A stretch of 64,000 nt of DNA from Paramecium sonneborni (lineage: Eukaryota > Ciliophora > Oligohymenophorea > Peniculida > Parameciidae), in the NCBI GenBank assembly GCA_905182985.1, contig CAJJDN010000005.1, positions 977,687 to 1,041,686 of the forward strand. The letters run 5' to 3'. Shown piece after piece: positions 48,127 through 59,627 of this stretch (its first letter is position 1; each line of letters begins with the position of its first letter). Below the pieces are notes generated by a model. That model saw only the letters and a list, made by a program, of their open reading frames with translations, searched no databases and had not been told where the DNA came from. A program made the position numbers and the translations under genes.

Positions 48127-51100
48127 ATGACACTTAGCTTTGAGTTATTGAATTTGAGACCTACATTTATGAGATTTGACATATGGCCATTCGTCATTGG
48201 TTATATTGCTTTGTATTCTTGGTGGAGTACTTTAGATGAAGAAGCCCCTATAGAAACAAATCCATTAATGGAAAAAATAAATAAAGCTACATTCTAAGGA
48301 GCTGAAAGTATATTTTAAAGTTATATATAGTTTATAATGATGAAGTATATTATGAATCAATGGAAAATATTTATGCAAGATTAACATTCATTGGTTTAGT
48401 GTTTTTTCATTCATTAGTATACATGAGTTCATATTGGTCAGTTTAAATGAAATCTAAAATTAGATATTATTCAGGAGGGAATAAACTTATTTTAAATAAT
48501 ATTAGAAATTACAAATATTGCAAAGTCTTATTTATTAAACAATAAAAATCTTATAGTGATATAGTATTAATCCATTCAGATTAAACAAATAAATTTTGGA
48601 TTTACTTTATGGAAAACAAATATTTTTATGATGAAACTAAAGAATTATTTGTCAGATTAAAACCAAATGTAAAATTTAATCTTGAGAATTTGGAAAGATA
48701 ATAAAAAACAGAAGAATATGAAAAGAATTCTTTATTAATTCCAATGAAGAAGTTTAATGAAGTTTTAAAAGAATAATTAATGGAACCCTTTTCATTCTTT
48801 TAAATTTTTAGTGTTTCCTTATGGTTATTAGATGAAAGTAGGATTTATGCTTTATTTACTTTATCTATGCTTTTTGTTACATCATGTACTGTAGTAATTT
48901 AAAGAATGAAAACAATGCTAACTCTTAGATAGATGAAATTGAATCCATAATTGATCACAGTTTATAGAAAGAATTAATGGACAAAGATTTCTTCAGAACT
49001 ATTGATTCCTGGGGATATTGTGATATTATAAACAGCTGAATAAATAAAACCTGCTGTTAAAGATAATAATAGTAATGATGATGAGTAATTCTTAAGAGAA
49101 TAGATTCCATTTTCTAAACATTTACCACCTAAATTATTTTAAGTTGAAACTATGAATGTTGATTCCTATAAATCTGTTCCATGTGATATTTTATTATTAA
49201 ATGGTTAAGTAGTAGTAAATGAATCAATGTTAACTGGGGAGAGTGTACCATAAGTTAAAGAAGGAATCAATAAACATTAAAATGAACATTTAGATATTAA
49301 AAATAAACATAAATCGAATGTTATCTTTTGTGGAACTGAAATCATACAATTATAAGGTAATACTTAGTATCCATAATTTATCAATAATGATTAAAATTAA
49401 TCTCATTGTTTAGGTTTAGTATTGAGAACAGGATTTGATACTGCAAAAGGAAAATTGATTAAAACTGTATTTTATAATAATGAAAATGCAAATGTTAAAT
49501 AAACAGATGGATTATTTATAGTTGTTGTTTTATTAATCTTTGCATTAAGTGCTAGTGCTTATGTTTTAATGAATGGACTTTAAGAAGAATCTAGAAATAA
49601 AAATAAATTATTTATAAGATGTATTCTAATTGTAACTACTGTTGTCCCTCCTGAACTTCCTATGATTTTATCTATCGCTGTAAATTAATCCTTAGCTTTA
49701 TTACAATTAAGAAAAATATTTTGTACTGAACCTTTCAGAATACCATTGGCTGGTAAAGTAGAAGTCTTGGCTTTTGATAAAACTGGAACATTAACTAATG
49801 ATACTTTATTATTTACAGGAATTGTAGATAATTGTGTCCATAGGAGTGTAAAATCTAAAAGTGATTGTTCTTTATATTGCTAACAAATTTTAGCTGGTTG
49901 CCATTAATTAATCTATGCAGATAATAAATTACAAGGTGATCCTATTGAATTACTATTTTTATAATAAAACAATTAATGGAGTTATTAAACTTAATAAAAG
50001 TATGCCTAAAATAGAGATTTAGGACTATCACTTTATTAAAAATAAGTATTTTCATTCAAAAGTGATTTAAAAAGAATGAGTACTGTTGTCTAAGTTGATT
50101 AAAAAGGAGATAGACATTATAGATTATTAGTTAAAGGAGCACCAGAAGCATTATAATCACTATTTTAAGAAGTTCCAGATGAATATGAATATTGTTATTA
50201 ACATTATTCAAATTTAGGATACAGAGTATTATGTTTGGCTGATAGAGAAATTAAAGAATTTGATAATCAAGAGAGAGAGGAATTAGAAAAGAATTTAATA
50301 TTTCGTGGATTTCTAATTTGTGAATCCCCTCTAAAAACAGATACTTAATAATGGATTAAAAAATTCAAGTCTAGTTATTTCTAACCAATTATTATTACAG
50401 GAGATAATTTGCTTACTGCTATTGCTGTTGGTAAATAATTATAATTACATGATAATAAAAAGACTTATATTTTAGATTATTAAGATAATAATTATGTATT
50501 AATAGAACATGGAACTAAAAATACTAAAATTTTGAATAATTTAGAATAGGAAATCAAATAATCGGAAGGAATGTTATGTATTTCATCATAGATTATGGAA
50601 AAATTAGAAGATTCTCATTTATTAAAACTTATTATTAATTTTTGTATTTTTGCAAGAATGTCACCTAAATAGAAAGAAACAATTATTATATAATTTAAAA
50701 AATAAGGTAAAGGAGTTTTAATGTGTGGAGATGGAACAAATGATGTTGGTGCTTTAAAAAAGGCAGATGTAGGAATTGCCTTGGTTACAAATTAAGGAGA
50801 AGAATAAAAAGAAGATGAAGAAGAGGAAGAGAGAATTGCTAATTTATCATTTACAGAATAATTAAAATAAGTTAAAATATAATAAGAAGAATTAAGAAAG
50901 AAAATGAATGAGGCTAAAGGAGATAAAGAAAAAATGAAGAATATTGCTAATTAACATATGTAATAATAAGCAGCAGGATTATTTGATATGGGACCTAGTT
51001 ATAAATTTGGTGATGCTTGCATTGCAGCTCCTTTTACATCTAAAATGTCTACTAGCATACGATGTGTTCATACTATTTTAAAATAAGGAGTTTGCACATT

Positions 51101-51799
51101 AGTAACTACAATATAAACTTATAAAATTATGGCTTTATAAAGTGTATTAAATGCATATTCTTTAAGTGCTTTGCATATGTAATCTTTAAAAATGAGTGAA
51201 ACATAAATGACTTTAATGGGTATATTGGGAGCAGCCTATTATTTTTGTTATTCTTCTGCTAAACCTTAAAAGACTTTATCTAAAATTAAACCAAGCTTTT
51301 CTATTTTTGAATTTTCATTTTTCATTTCATTAACACTCTAAGTTATCTTACATATCTGGTCTATGCATTATGCTATTCATCATATTGCTATGCCAAATAT
51401 GACTGATATTGAAAAGGAAATTAAAAATGACACTGAATTCAAACCAACTTTCTTAAATACAACTGTCTTTTTATTACAATTACTATAATAAAGTTGTATA
51501 TTTTTATTTAATCATCCTGGAGAACCACATATGTAGAAAATTGATGTGAATTCTAAATTTTTCAAAAGCTTAGTAAAAATTTATATTAATTTATTTAGTT
51601 TATTCCTCTTGTTTTGTGTATAATATCAGCATTTAATTATAGTGAAATGTTGAATTCTTATCTTGAATTAACATTCCCTTCAAGTGAAGAACCAAGTGTA
51701 CAATTAACTATGTTATGTTTGTTTGTAACCATAACTAATTGGTTAATAGAGAAAGGAACAAAAACTTTAAAATATAAAAAATGGTATGGATTTATTTGA
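48127..51799 (+). CDS. P5A-type ATPase (Spf1/ATP13A1 family)
   Basis: P-type ATPase of the P5A branch. Key stretches: [13 protein letters not shown] and [20 protein letters not shown] (actuator), [20 protein letters not shown] (M4 region with the P5 PPELP motif), [12 protein letters not shown] with the phosphorylated Asp, and KGAPEALQ. Further along are [20 protein letters not shown] and the P5A insertion rich in E/K ([17 protein letters not shown]). Introns at 48308-48330 and 51573-51598 (26 nt) are needed; the second restores [14 protein letters not shown] at the C-terminus. P5A ATPases sit in the ER and dislocate mistargeted transmembrane helices. About 1,200 aa, the normal size. Confidence 0.95.
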
Positions 51800-51928
51800 T
51801 AATGAGTTTATAAAGATGTTTGATTTAACAAAATATACCGAATCATATAATAATAATAATATAAAATATAAACAAAATTTGTGTTTTGAATAGAAAAAAT
51901 TAATAAAAGAATTTAGTTGTTTTAATTA

Positions 51929-52841
51929 ATGGATAATTTAGCTTAACTTGAAGCTTTAGATAGTTCCACAGTCAATACTCAATCTGATTAGACTACAGCA
52001 AATAATACAATGAACACAGTATTTGGAAACGAATTAGTCCGCTCTAATTCAAGTCCTAAAGTTTAACATTTAAGCGGAAAACCATTTAAAATAGGAGTAA
52101 TCTATATAATAATCATTTAGATTTGTGGTGGTCACTCTTCAGGAAAAGCTTTACTAACTGAAAAACTTATGAATGAACTATAATCTTTAGGGTTTTTAGT
52201 AAGTGTGGTTAAACAAGATAACTTTGATGTAGATAGCGATGATTTCGATCATTAGTATTAATTTATTAATTTTTCTAGTAAACAAAATTCTGATACACTC
52301 AATAATGTACCTTATGTTAATAATTAAGATTATTAGAAGTTTTTGGTATTAATCATACTAATTCCTAGACAACAGCCATCAATACACTATTGACTACAAG
52401 AGACAAGAATGTTATCATAATTGAAGGAACCTTGATTTTGTATGATAGATAATTAAGAGATTTGCTTGATTTGAAGATATTCTTACATCATGATTAAGAT
52501 GTGAGATTATCTAGAAAAAGTATTAAAATTTTATTAAGTTTTAAGTTTATAAGGAAGTATACACTAAACATAAAGATGTAGAGAAAGTAATCCATAATTA
52601 CTTGAATAGATTAAAACCTCTTTATGAATCAATAATAAAGCCTACTGAATAATATGCAGATATTATTATACCTAAATTTGGAGGAGAGTTCTCCTTAAAA
52701 TCAGAAGAATATTTAGGAACATAAATACAAGCAGGTTTTGATAAAGTTAATCCTAATATTCTAAGTTTGCTTGTAAAGATTGCAAAAGCCAATATTCTTG
52801 GTGGTGAAAAACTTGATAAAGCTTAAATTCCAACAAAATGA
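51929..52841 (+). CDS. Uridine-kinase-like P-loop protein
   Basis: A 24-nt intron precedes the P-loop: KIGICGGHSSGKALLTEKLM (Walker A ends GKA where families have GKT/S). Then LVSVVKQDNFDVDSDDFDHY, after introns NNVPYVNNQDYQKFL, TTAINTLLTTRDKNVIIIEG, TLILYDRQLRDLLDLKIFLH and DQDVRLSRK. A 26-nt intron precedes IYKEVYTKHKDVEKVIHNYL and KPLYESIIKPTEQYADIIIP. These match uridine kinase/phosphoribulokinase-like proteins in order. Missing P-loop Thr and a shortened RDxxxRGR region suggest weak or lost kinase activity. Start MDNLAQLEALDSSTVN; 129 bp downstream of the P5A ATPase. Stop TGA 52839-52841. Confidence 0.85.
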
Positions 52842-52957
52842 TTTATATGTATATTATTATAAATTTTATCTGAAATTCTTAGAAATTATAAATGTTATCA
52901 GAAATGATGTAACGATAGACGATAAAAATTATGATTTATTAAGTTATATAAAATTAA

Positions 52958-53617
52958 ATGATAAACAATTATTATAAACAATCTAGGCAACAATCATATT
53001 AATCATCTCAAAAAAGAGCTTAAGAACTTAATCGCAAATCAAAACCATAATCAAAATCTCCCACTTAAACTAAATCTAAGGCTCAATAAATGTACTCTAA
53101 TAAAAAACATACACTACAATATACTTTGCCAAAAGGAGAATCAAAATATTATCAAGAATGTTTTCCTTAAGAATATACTATATTCTCATTAAATAATGAA
53201 ATATACTTTGAAAAAGATATTATTAAATGCAAATAAAAAGATTCTCAACCTAATACTACTTTCGAAGAGTCATCTGATGAGGATCAAATTCAGCCATAAG
53301 ATTTTACTCTTTTAGCATCATTTAATCCTATACCTAATACATAGCCTGCAAATAGCTCTCGCTTTGTCTATTCCAATAGAGAAAGAATATTCTAAGAAAG
53401 AAGAACTTCTTTAAGTAATATTTAAAGCATTACATAGGTCCATTATAGAGAAGTTTATACTTAAAGAATAACAATCAATTGCAAAGTAGTAAAAAGAAAA
53501 TATTTGATTGATTATTAATATATTGCTAATACTGCTATTATATTAGATTTTATTAGAGTTTCATATTATTTACTTAATATTTCAAATAACTAATATAATT
53601 ATTGTAATTATGCATGA
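52958..53617 (+). CDS. Gln/Ser-rich protein, unknown
   Basis: The frame reads MINNYYKQSRQQSYQSSQKR, AQELNRKSKPQSKSPTQTK, then LQYTLPKGESKYYQECFPQE and KYSNRERIFQERRTSLSN. It ends NISNNQYNYCNYA at TGA 53615-53617. Methionines further upstream (from 52894) leave the start ambiguous; 52958 is the last one before clear protein-like sequence. Low-complexity polar and basic, no domain recognised. An intron near the C-terminus (GTAGTAAAAAG...) is possible and would change the last ~40 residues. Confidence 0.55.
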
Positions 53618-53639
53618 AATACTTACACTAGAAAATATT

Positions 53640-54409
53640 TATGAAGCATTATTTTATTTTTTCAGCAATTTTTTTATAGTTATTTTAATCTTCTTTAGAT
53701 TGAGATCTTGAATCATTAGATAATTTTCTTAAAAGTTGAGATCTACTTGAGGTGGTTTAACTGTAATCGATAAATATTAATCTTTAATAAGCATTTAAAG
53801 AGATAAATTAATTTTATTTGTTATTTATTTTATCTCTCAATTTTAGAGATAATTCTCTTTTCTGACATATTCATAAATCATTTTAATATTGAAAAGGTAA
53901 TTATATATTAGACCTCGAAATTTTATTAAAAGGTGGTAATTTGGAATCATTAGAAAATTAGGAATATTTGAAATAGTAAATTACTCTGATCCAAAAGTGA
54001 ATTACTAAGCTTTTTCTTGAATTCTATTTAAGCTCATTTAATATTTATTTATATAATTATAATAACATCATTTGGTTTTGCTTTATTTAAATAATTTTTT
54101 AGCAATTCTTTTTCTAATTTTTACGATTTAAGATTTTGATTCTGAGTGACATTATGATTTACTTTTTTGTTCAAATTTCAAATTTAATGGAACAGTTCGT
54201 TTATAAAGAACTTTGAACTTACATGTTTGTTAACGAGTTGATTTTATTTCAGTATCACTAAAAGAAACTGGCTACATAGTTCTAAGAGGATTGGGCTTGA
54301 ATTAATTATTTTAATTTTCAAATTCATCTTCTAAAAATTGTGTTTTATGTAGACGTTATTAAAGAGATTCAACTTCTAATCTATCTTAGTAGTAGTTATC
54401 TTAATCCAT
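53640..54409 (-). CDS. Unknown protein, 3' part unresolved
   Basis: ATG 54407-54409 starts MDQDNYYQDRLEVESLQQRL, followed by CKFKVLYKRTVPLNLKFEQK, and reaches an in-frame TGA at 54068-54070. Further left the same strand is again coding-like in other frames (SNDSKLPPFNKISRSNI; SSRSQLLRKLSNDSRSQSKE), so one gene probably continues to about 53640. I could not place introns that join the parts: a 43-nt GTT..TAG segment and a 20-nt GTA..CAG segment are possible. Basic and Ser/Gln-rich, no recognised domain. Divergent from nothing; it follows the START gene by 44 bp. Confidence 0.5.
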
Positions 54410-54453
54410 AATATTTAATCAAAATTAATTAAAAAAAATATTAAAAATTTACA

Positions 54454-55328
54454 TCATTAATTAAAATGATCACGATATCTTTTAACCATTTTTTTTATTT
54501 CATTTTTGCTTGCTTGCTTTGTCATAACAGGTTTTAATTTCAATTTCATATTGCATTCAGAATAAGTTGTAATCGTTATTTTATTTTCTTCAATTTATTT
54601 TATTTGATTTCCACTTAATAATAGCAATGCTCTAGTACATTGTTTAGTAGATGCTTCTCTACATATATAAAATAAATAATTTACTAAGGTTAGAAATGAT
54701 CTATGTTAATGGATTTTGAAATATCTATGCAATCATCTCCCTTTCTATCAGTATATTTTATGTATAAAAAGTCACGTGGGTCCATAAACATAATCTTTTT
54801 ATATCTTAAATAATTAATCTATAAATTGTTATCTTCATAGTGTTTCTCAAAAGCATCAATACTATTATCCATTTGCTTATGTAATTGTAAATTCTTCATG
54901 AATTCTATGTAGGATTCTATTGAGGTATTCAAAGTATAAGTATATTTCATTATTCCAATCTAATATTTTTCAGGAGTCTCAACATATTTTATCCAAAAAT
55001 TAAAGTCATGATCTTCTTCCAGCAATTCAAATCCATCCATTTTATCTATCACTCCAGAAAAAGCTACAATAGCTCTTTCTCCTATTTCCTTCATTAATTC
55101 AGATTATGAAAATGAGATATGAGGAATATCATCTATAAATTATCTAATTGCTTCCTCATCAATAATCTATTCACAATCTTAAAAATTTGCTTTATTTTCA
55201 AACTCTTCTATTTTGTTTTCAGGATTTTAAATGAATGAATCCTCATGAGCTCCTAAATACAATTTTTAATTATACTTACTTAACTCAGCATTCATATTAT
55301 TTTCAATGTCTCTATTCACACTCTCCAT
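54454..55328 (-). CDS. START-domain lipid-binding protein
   Basis: MESVNRDIENNMNAELSKYN start. The body carries a START-like pattern: ERAIVAFSGVIDKMDGFELL, DFNFWIKYVETPEKYQIGIM, KYTYTLNTSIESYIEFMKNL, LRYKKIMFMDPRDFLYIKYT, DRKGDDCIDISKSIN. After a 26-nt intron, QEASTKQCTRALLLLSGNQI and MKLKLKPVMTKQASKNEIKK follow, then the end at TGA 54454-54456. START/PCTP-type domains bind lipids in a helix-grip fold. The ligand is unknown. No membrane anchor seen. About 280 aa. Moderate certainty: the order of strands and the MDPRDF segment fit, but no signature residue is diagnostic. Confidence 0.7.
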
Positions 55329-55435
55329 CTAATAACCTTACTCAACATTTTCTATTCTTGTGTATTTGAATATATTTAAACATCTAATCAATAATTGCCT
55401 AATACATACGTATATTGTTAACATAATAAAATTTA

Positions 55436-56598
55436 ATGAAATATAACATCATACTATTATTTTTGAAACGAGAACATCTTATACTTTTAACTAAGATATC
55501 CTTATTAAATCAACAAGACTCAACATGCGAATCAAAAATTAACTCCATTGAATTAGAAATTCAAAGATAAGAAAAGTTACTCCTTAAATCAAAATGGACT
55601 CCATCTGAATTAGATTTTATCAAGTAGTAAATTCTCTAAATAGCCAATCTTACCTTCTCTTATTATAAATTACATTTCCCAATCAATTCTTCTGTCTCTA
55701 TCAAAGAACATATCAAATTTATTCAAATAATAAAACATTTAAACTATAACGGGACAATCTTGAATGACATTTTTAAATAATAAAGAGTATATAACAATCC
55801 ATTATATAGTGTAGATTACAATTTGAAAGAATGAAATTACTTAAATCTCAAAAATTAATTGACGAACCTATTCATCCTAAAATTGCCAATTATAAAATAG
55901 ACTATGCTTATGTCTAATACTTATTCAACAGATATTATAATCCAAAAACTCTAGATTATAAATAGCCATATCAAATACTTAATTTATTGGTGAAAAAAAA
56001 AATGTATAGAATAAATAATCGTGTTTGCATGAGTATTACTAGTCTAGAAGATGTTCCTCAATTATAATTAATCAATACTAATCTTATTTAACCAATATTA
56101 AATTATGATTAATTCAACAGTACTTTTGAAAAAAGAATGAATAAATTGATGAATCGAAACTCCCAAATATAACAGTCTATACTTTAATATAATCATCTCT
56201 ATTATAATTAGAGATCTTCTTTTTAAAATTGCAAAACTTCTGACGATCTTCCAATTTTGTAAAGATAAAAATTAAATCAAAATTTTGAATCTGATATCTT
56301 AATTCTTCCTGATCATAGAACACAACGAACTAATTATAGATTTGCAAAATTATTAGAAAAGTAAGAAAATAAAAATTTAAAATCTATTAATATCAAAGAT
56401 TAGATGGAGTTTGTATTAATGTAAAAAATAAAACGTCATCATACATCTTCTGAAAGAGAAGATTCTAAATAAATTAGTAGATCTTAATTTTTAAGAAGTG
56501 TAAAATCAGAACATTTATTGATTGAATAAGAAATTTTCTTTAAAAAAATTTTATAGCCAATAAAAGAATAAAAATTTAAAATAAAACAAAACAAATGA
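55436..56598 (+). CDS. Unknown basic protein
   Basis: Starts MKYNIILLFLKREHLILLTK, a short hydrophobic N-terminus without a typical signal-peptide cleavage region. A 23-nt intron (GTATATAACAATCC...) then joins SKWTPSELDFIKQQI-type helical sequence to CRLQFERMKLLKSQKLIDEP. Later RYYNPKTLDYKQPYQILNLL, MSITSLEDVPQLQLINTNLI and a Lys/Ser/Arg-rich tail (SREDSKQISRSQFLRSVKSE-like) end at TGA 56596-56598. About 380 aa. No domain recognised. It is convergent with the next minus-strand gene, 22 bp apart. Confidence 0.7.
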
Positions 56599-56620
56599 TA
56601 ATACTAGTGTTATATAAAAA

Positions 56621-57552
56621 TCATTTAAAGTTAGGAGCGAATTTTTTTATTAATTATACAATCCCTTTTATTTTTTGAGTTTTAGGGTTAATTTCATTCA
56701 ATATTTATTCTAAATTATTTTTCATGTTTTCAGCTAACCTTAATTCTATTCTATTGATTAAATCATACTCTATTTTGAAACCTGATTAAATAAGCACTTT
56801 TGCAAATTTCTCTTTGTTTAAAGTTATTGGTTTTTCTTTTTAATATTTTGATATTTCTTTATTAATAGTGCTTTCAATCTAAATAAATTATATTTTACTA
56901 CTTTTAGAAGTAAAAACTCTAGGCTTTCTAATAGAGCCAAAAGTGATTCAATACAATTGTTAATATTTGGTTTTTCCTTCTGAAACCAATTTGTTAATGT
57001 TTATCGATCTACCTCTAGCTTCTGCTTGCTAACTTAAGAACACAAAAATTCAAAATATTCTTTAGGATTCTTAGGGATATATTATACCCATAATTAGCAA
57101 CACTCAAATATTTAAGCCAATAAGGAAATTATCAAATTGAAATGCTTAATCTTTTCATAATTCCAAATTAATGTTTAATTATTTTATTAGTTATTTAATG
57201 ACAAAAACTCATTTTCTCCTATTTGAATTTATATTTCTAAATCCAGTTTTGTTTATTTTGGATTATCTAAATTGATGTCTTCCAAACCATGAAAAACAAT
57301 ATGAACTTATGGTTTAAATGGAACACTTTCTTTTTACTAAATTTAATCATGGCTTAATTATTTTTATTCTTCTAATTTTAACTCTATTGATTCATAAAAA
57401 TATTTTAATATAGATTCTTCCAAAATAATTTTCATAACTTTAAATCCTCTTGAAATATTATTGAAACTAAAAGCAATCTTTTAAACTCCTTCGTTTTTAA
57501 ATGAATGCTAGGTTATGCTAAATAATTCATTGAAATTGATTAAACTAAACAT
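56621..57552 (-). CDS. Unknown helical protein
   Basis: Starts MFSLINFNELFSITQHSFKN at 57552. It continues GVQKIAFSFNNISRGFKVMK, KQTKLDLEIQIQIGENEFLS and FECCQLWVQYIPKNPKEYFE. A 23-nt intron joins IESTINKEISKYQKEKPITL and a helical end (NRIELRLAENMKNNLEQILN) to TGA 56621-56623. About 300 aa. No motif recognised. Its start codon lies only 13 bp after the stop of the neighbouring minus-strand gene, one of the tightest head-to-tail spacings here. Confidence 0.7.
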
Positions 57553-57565
57553 TATGAAAAAATAA

Positions 57566-58306
57566 TCATTACTTTTGTGTAACATCAATAAGAATAGATT
57601 AAAATTTCCATATCTATGTGTGAAATGAAGATGTCTATTAACTAATATTTAATATTTTTGGGAGCAATTGAGTTTAATATTAATAATTTTTTTCTGTAAA
57701 ATCAATAAATTGTTTGTATTTGAGAGTATTTATCAATATTTAAAAGGATGAATACAACAAAATGTATTGTTTATAAGGTAATTGAAACATGTTTATTTAG
57801 GAAATCAATATGAGAGGGTTGTTACTCGATAAATTTTAATCGATATAGAAATTTAATTATTTGTGAAGCTTATTATAAATTTTCGAATCCTCTTCATTAG
57901 ATATTTATTTTGTGAATAACTTCAAACAACAAATAAAGATTTTGTATTATGTCGCATCATTCTTGTTCTAATTACCATCCTATTCATTTGCCATACTTTC
58001 ATAGGATTCCATTAAATTATTAATATTTAAGGTCTTGCTAATTTAACATTCTTGCTATTTCAAGAACTAATACATAATGATTGACTCCTAGAACTATTTT
58101 TTGTGTTTGCAAATAAAACTTATTAATTGTTAGATTTCATTGAACATTAAATAATTGTAGAGGATAGAGATTTTATCAAATATATCTTCTTAACCTTAAA
58201 TTCTCAATTAATCAATAGATTGATTTTTAATAATTTGCAAGATCTCATATAATTCCATTAGTTTACTATTATCATGAGAATTTCCAAAAATATTTTAAGC
58301 TTTCAT
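57566..58306 (-). CDS. Unknown protein in a tight minus-strand run
   Basis: Intronless frame of 246 codons: MKAQNIFGNSHDNSKLMELY, EILQIIKNQSIDQLRIQGQE, DIFDKISILYNYLMFNEIQQ. Later ESYESMANEQDGNQNKNDAT, then SNEEDSKIYNKLHKQLNFYI. It ends SSFHTQIWKFQSILIDVTQK at TGA 57566-57568. Helical, neutral, no recognised domain. The plus strand also shows hydrophobic open frames here, but those lack ATG starts and are rejected. The gene lies 24 bp after its upstream neighbour's stop and 13 bp before the next start, so it is one of three consecutive minus-strand genes. Confidence 0.75.
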
Positions 58307-58330
58307 TTGATAAAAAATAATTAATTATAT

Positions 58331-58700
58331 TCATTTAATATTCAAAAGTTATTTGTATTAATATCCCTATTTACGATATCTTACAAATTATTTTACGTCA
58401 ATAAATCTAGCTAGCTTTGGTGGATGTAAATCATTTGGAGTTGGATTTTTGATAATTTCGATTAAGGTTTTTAAGTTTATACTCTCATACTCTTAATTTG
58501 TAGAGGGTTTACGCATTTGCAAGTTCTTATAACTATCTTTGTAAATATAAATTTTATCCCAACCTTATTTAAAGGAGAATATAATTAACTAAGTAAACAA
58601 TGGTCCAAAATATCAGGACACAATTTTTTTTTAATGTTTATTTGATTTAAATTTGAGCTTTCTCAAAATTGTATAACATTATTTGTTAAAAAATATTTTT
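58331..58700 (-). CDS. Short unknown protein, 5' end unclear
   Basis: A coding-like frame ending at TGA 58331-58333 reads WDKIYIYKDSYKNLQMRKPS, TNQEYESINLKTLIEIIKNP, TPNDLHPPKLARFIDVKQFV. An upstream part, ININKKKLCPDILDHC in another frame, joins through a 35-nt GTT..AAG segment. No start methionine can be fixed; the right boundary (about 58700) is approximate. Unknown function. The TPxPxDLHPPKL segment suggests a conserved surface motif rather than random sequence. Confidence 0.5.
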
Positions 58701-58799
58701 CTTTGAAGCCTACCGTAAAACTTTTATTAATTATCTTTAATCTTCAATTTCAACAGCTATAAAATTCCATTACATTAATTTATTTAACAACTACACACT

Positions 58800-59627
58800 A
58801 TGGTTAAGTAAATAAAATAAGTTAGATCAAGCTCATTCAATAATAATTATAAACCATATGATCGTCTATAGTCATAACCATTAAACTAGACATTCGAGCA
58901 AAAGCCAAAAAAGTGTCACAAATCAAATTAAATCAACTGGTTAAGATCTAATTGAAATTGATAAATAAAGCCAAATGCTTTTTTGGAATAATAAATAAAT
59001 ATTAATTAGTATCTGGAGCTACAAGTTAACACATAACAAAAATAATTGCTAAAATAATAGAAAGTAATTTGTATTATTAATCTTAAAAAAGATTATAGAG
59101 CAATCAAGTCAAATATTTCATGTTTTAGAATAATTAAATGTTTATAAAGATATAGTAGAATAATTAAAATTCAGACTAAGAGACATTTTTAAGGAAAATG
59201 AAGATTTAATTCAACTTAATTAAAAATAACAACAAAAAATATATTATTTAGAGGATATTAATTTATGTAAAGATTAATTAGTAAGTTAAAGATATAATGT
59301 CACTAGATGTTTCAAGAAAGATGAAAAAATTAATCGAAGAAAACGCTATTCTTAAACAAAACAATAAATAAATGGAGGACGAACTAAATGAGTTAAGAAA
59401 GAATTTAGAATAGTTCAACGAATCAATCGAAACATTTCATTTACACAACAAAACTTAAGATTATAATCATATCGCAGAATTAGAAAATTAAATTTAATAT
59501 CTTTAAGAAATGTAACAAATCGATTAATTAAAAATGGAAGCTTTAGGAAAAATTAAATTTATTATAAAAAGAAAATTATAGTTTATAAGATAATCTCAAA
59601 TCAAAAAGAAAATTATATTTATCATGA
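58800..59627 (+). CDS. Coiled-coil protein, unknown
   Basis: Starts MVKQIKQVRSSSFNNNYKPY at 58800, then an approximate 31-nt intron near 58950. The coil reads SQIFHVLEQLNVYKDIVEQL, KFRLRDIFKENEDLIQLNQK, joined by a 25-nt intron to DVSRKMKKLIEENAILKQNN and DELNELRKNLEQFNESIETF. The model needs a 28-nt GTT..AAG intron near 59584 to reach TGA 59625-59627; its stop abuts that of the convergent gene (TCATGA). No recognised domain. About 230 aa. Confidence 0.6.

Noticed and set aside
57740..58090. Plus-strand hydrophobic frame (LCRIILVLITILFICHTFIG) as a membrane protein
   Set aside because: No start codon, and the minus strand gives a full intronless gene with a start, stop and protein-like composition over the same bases.
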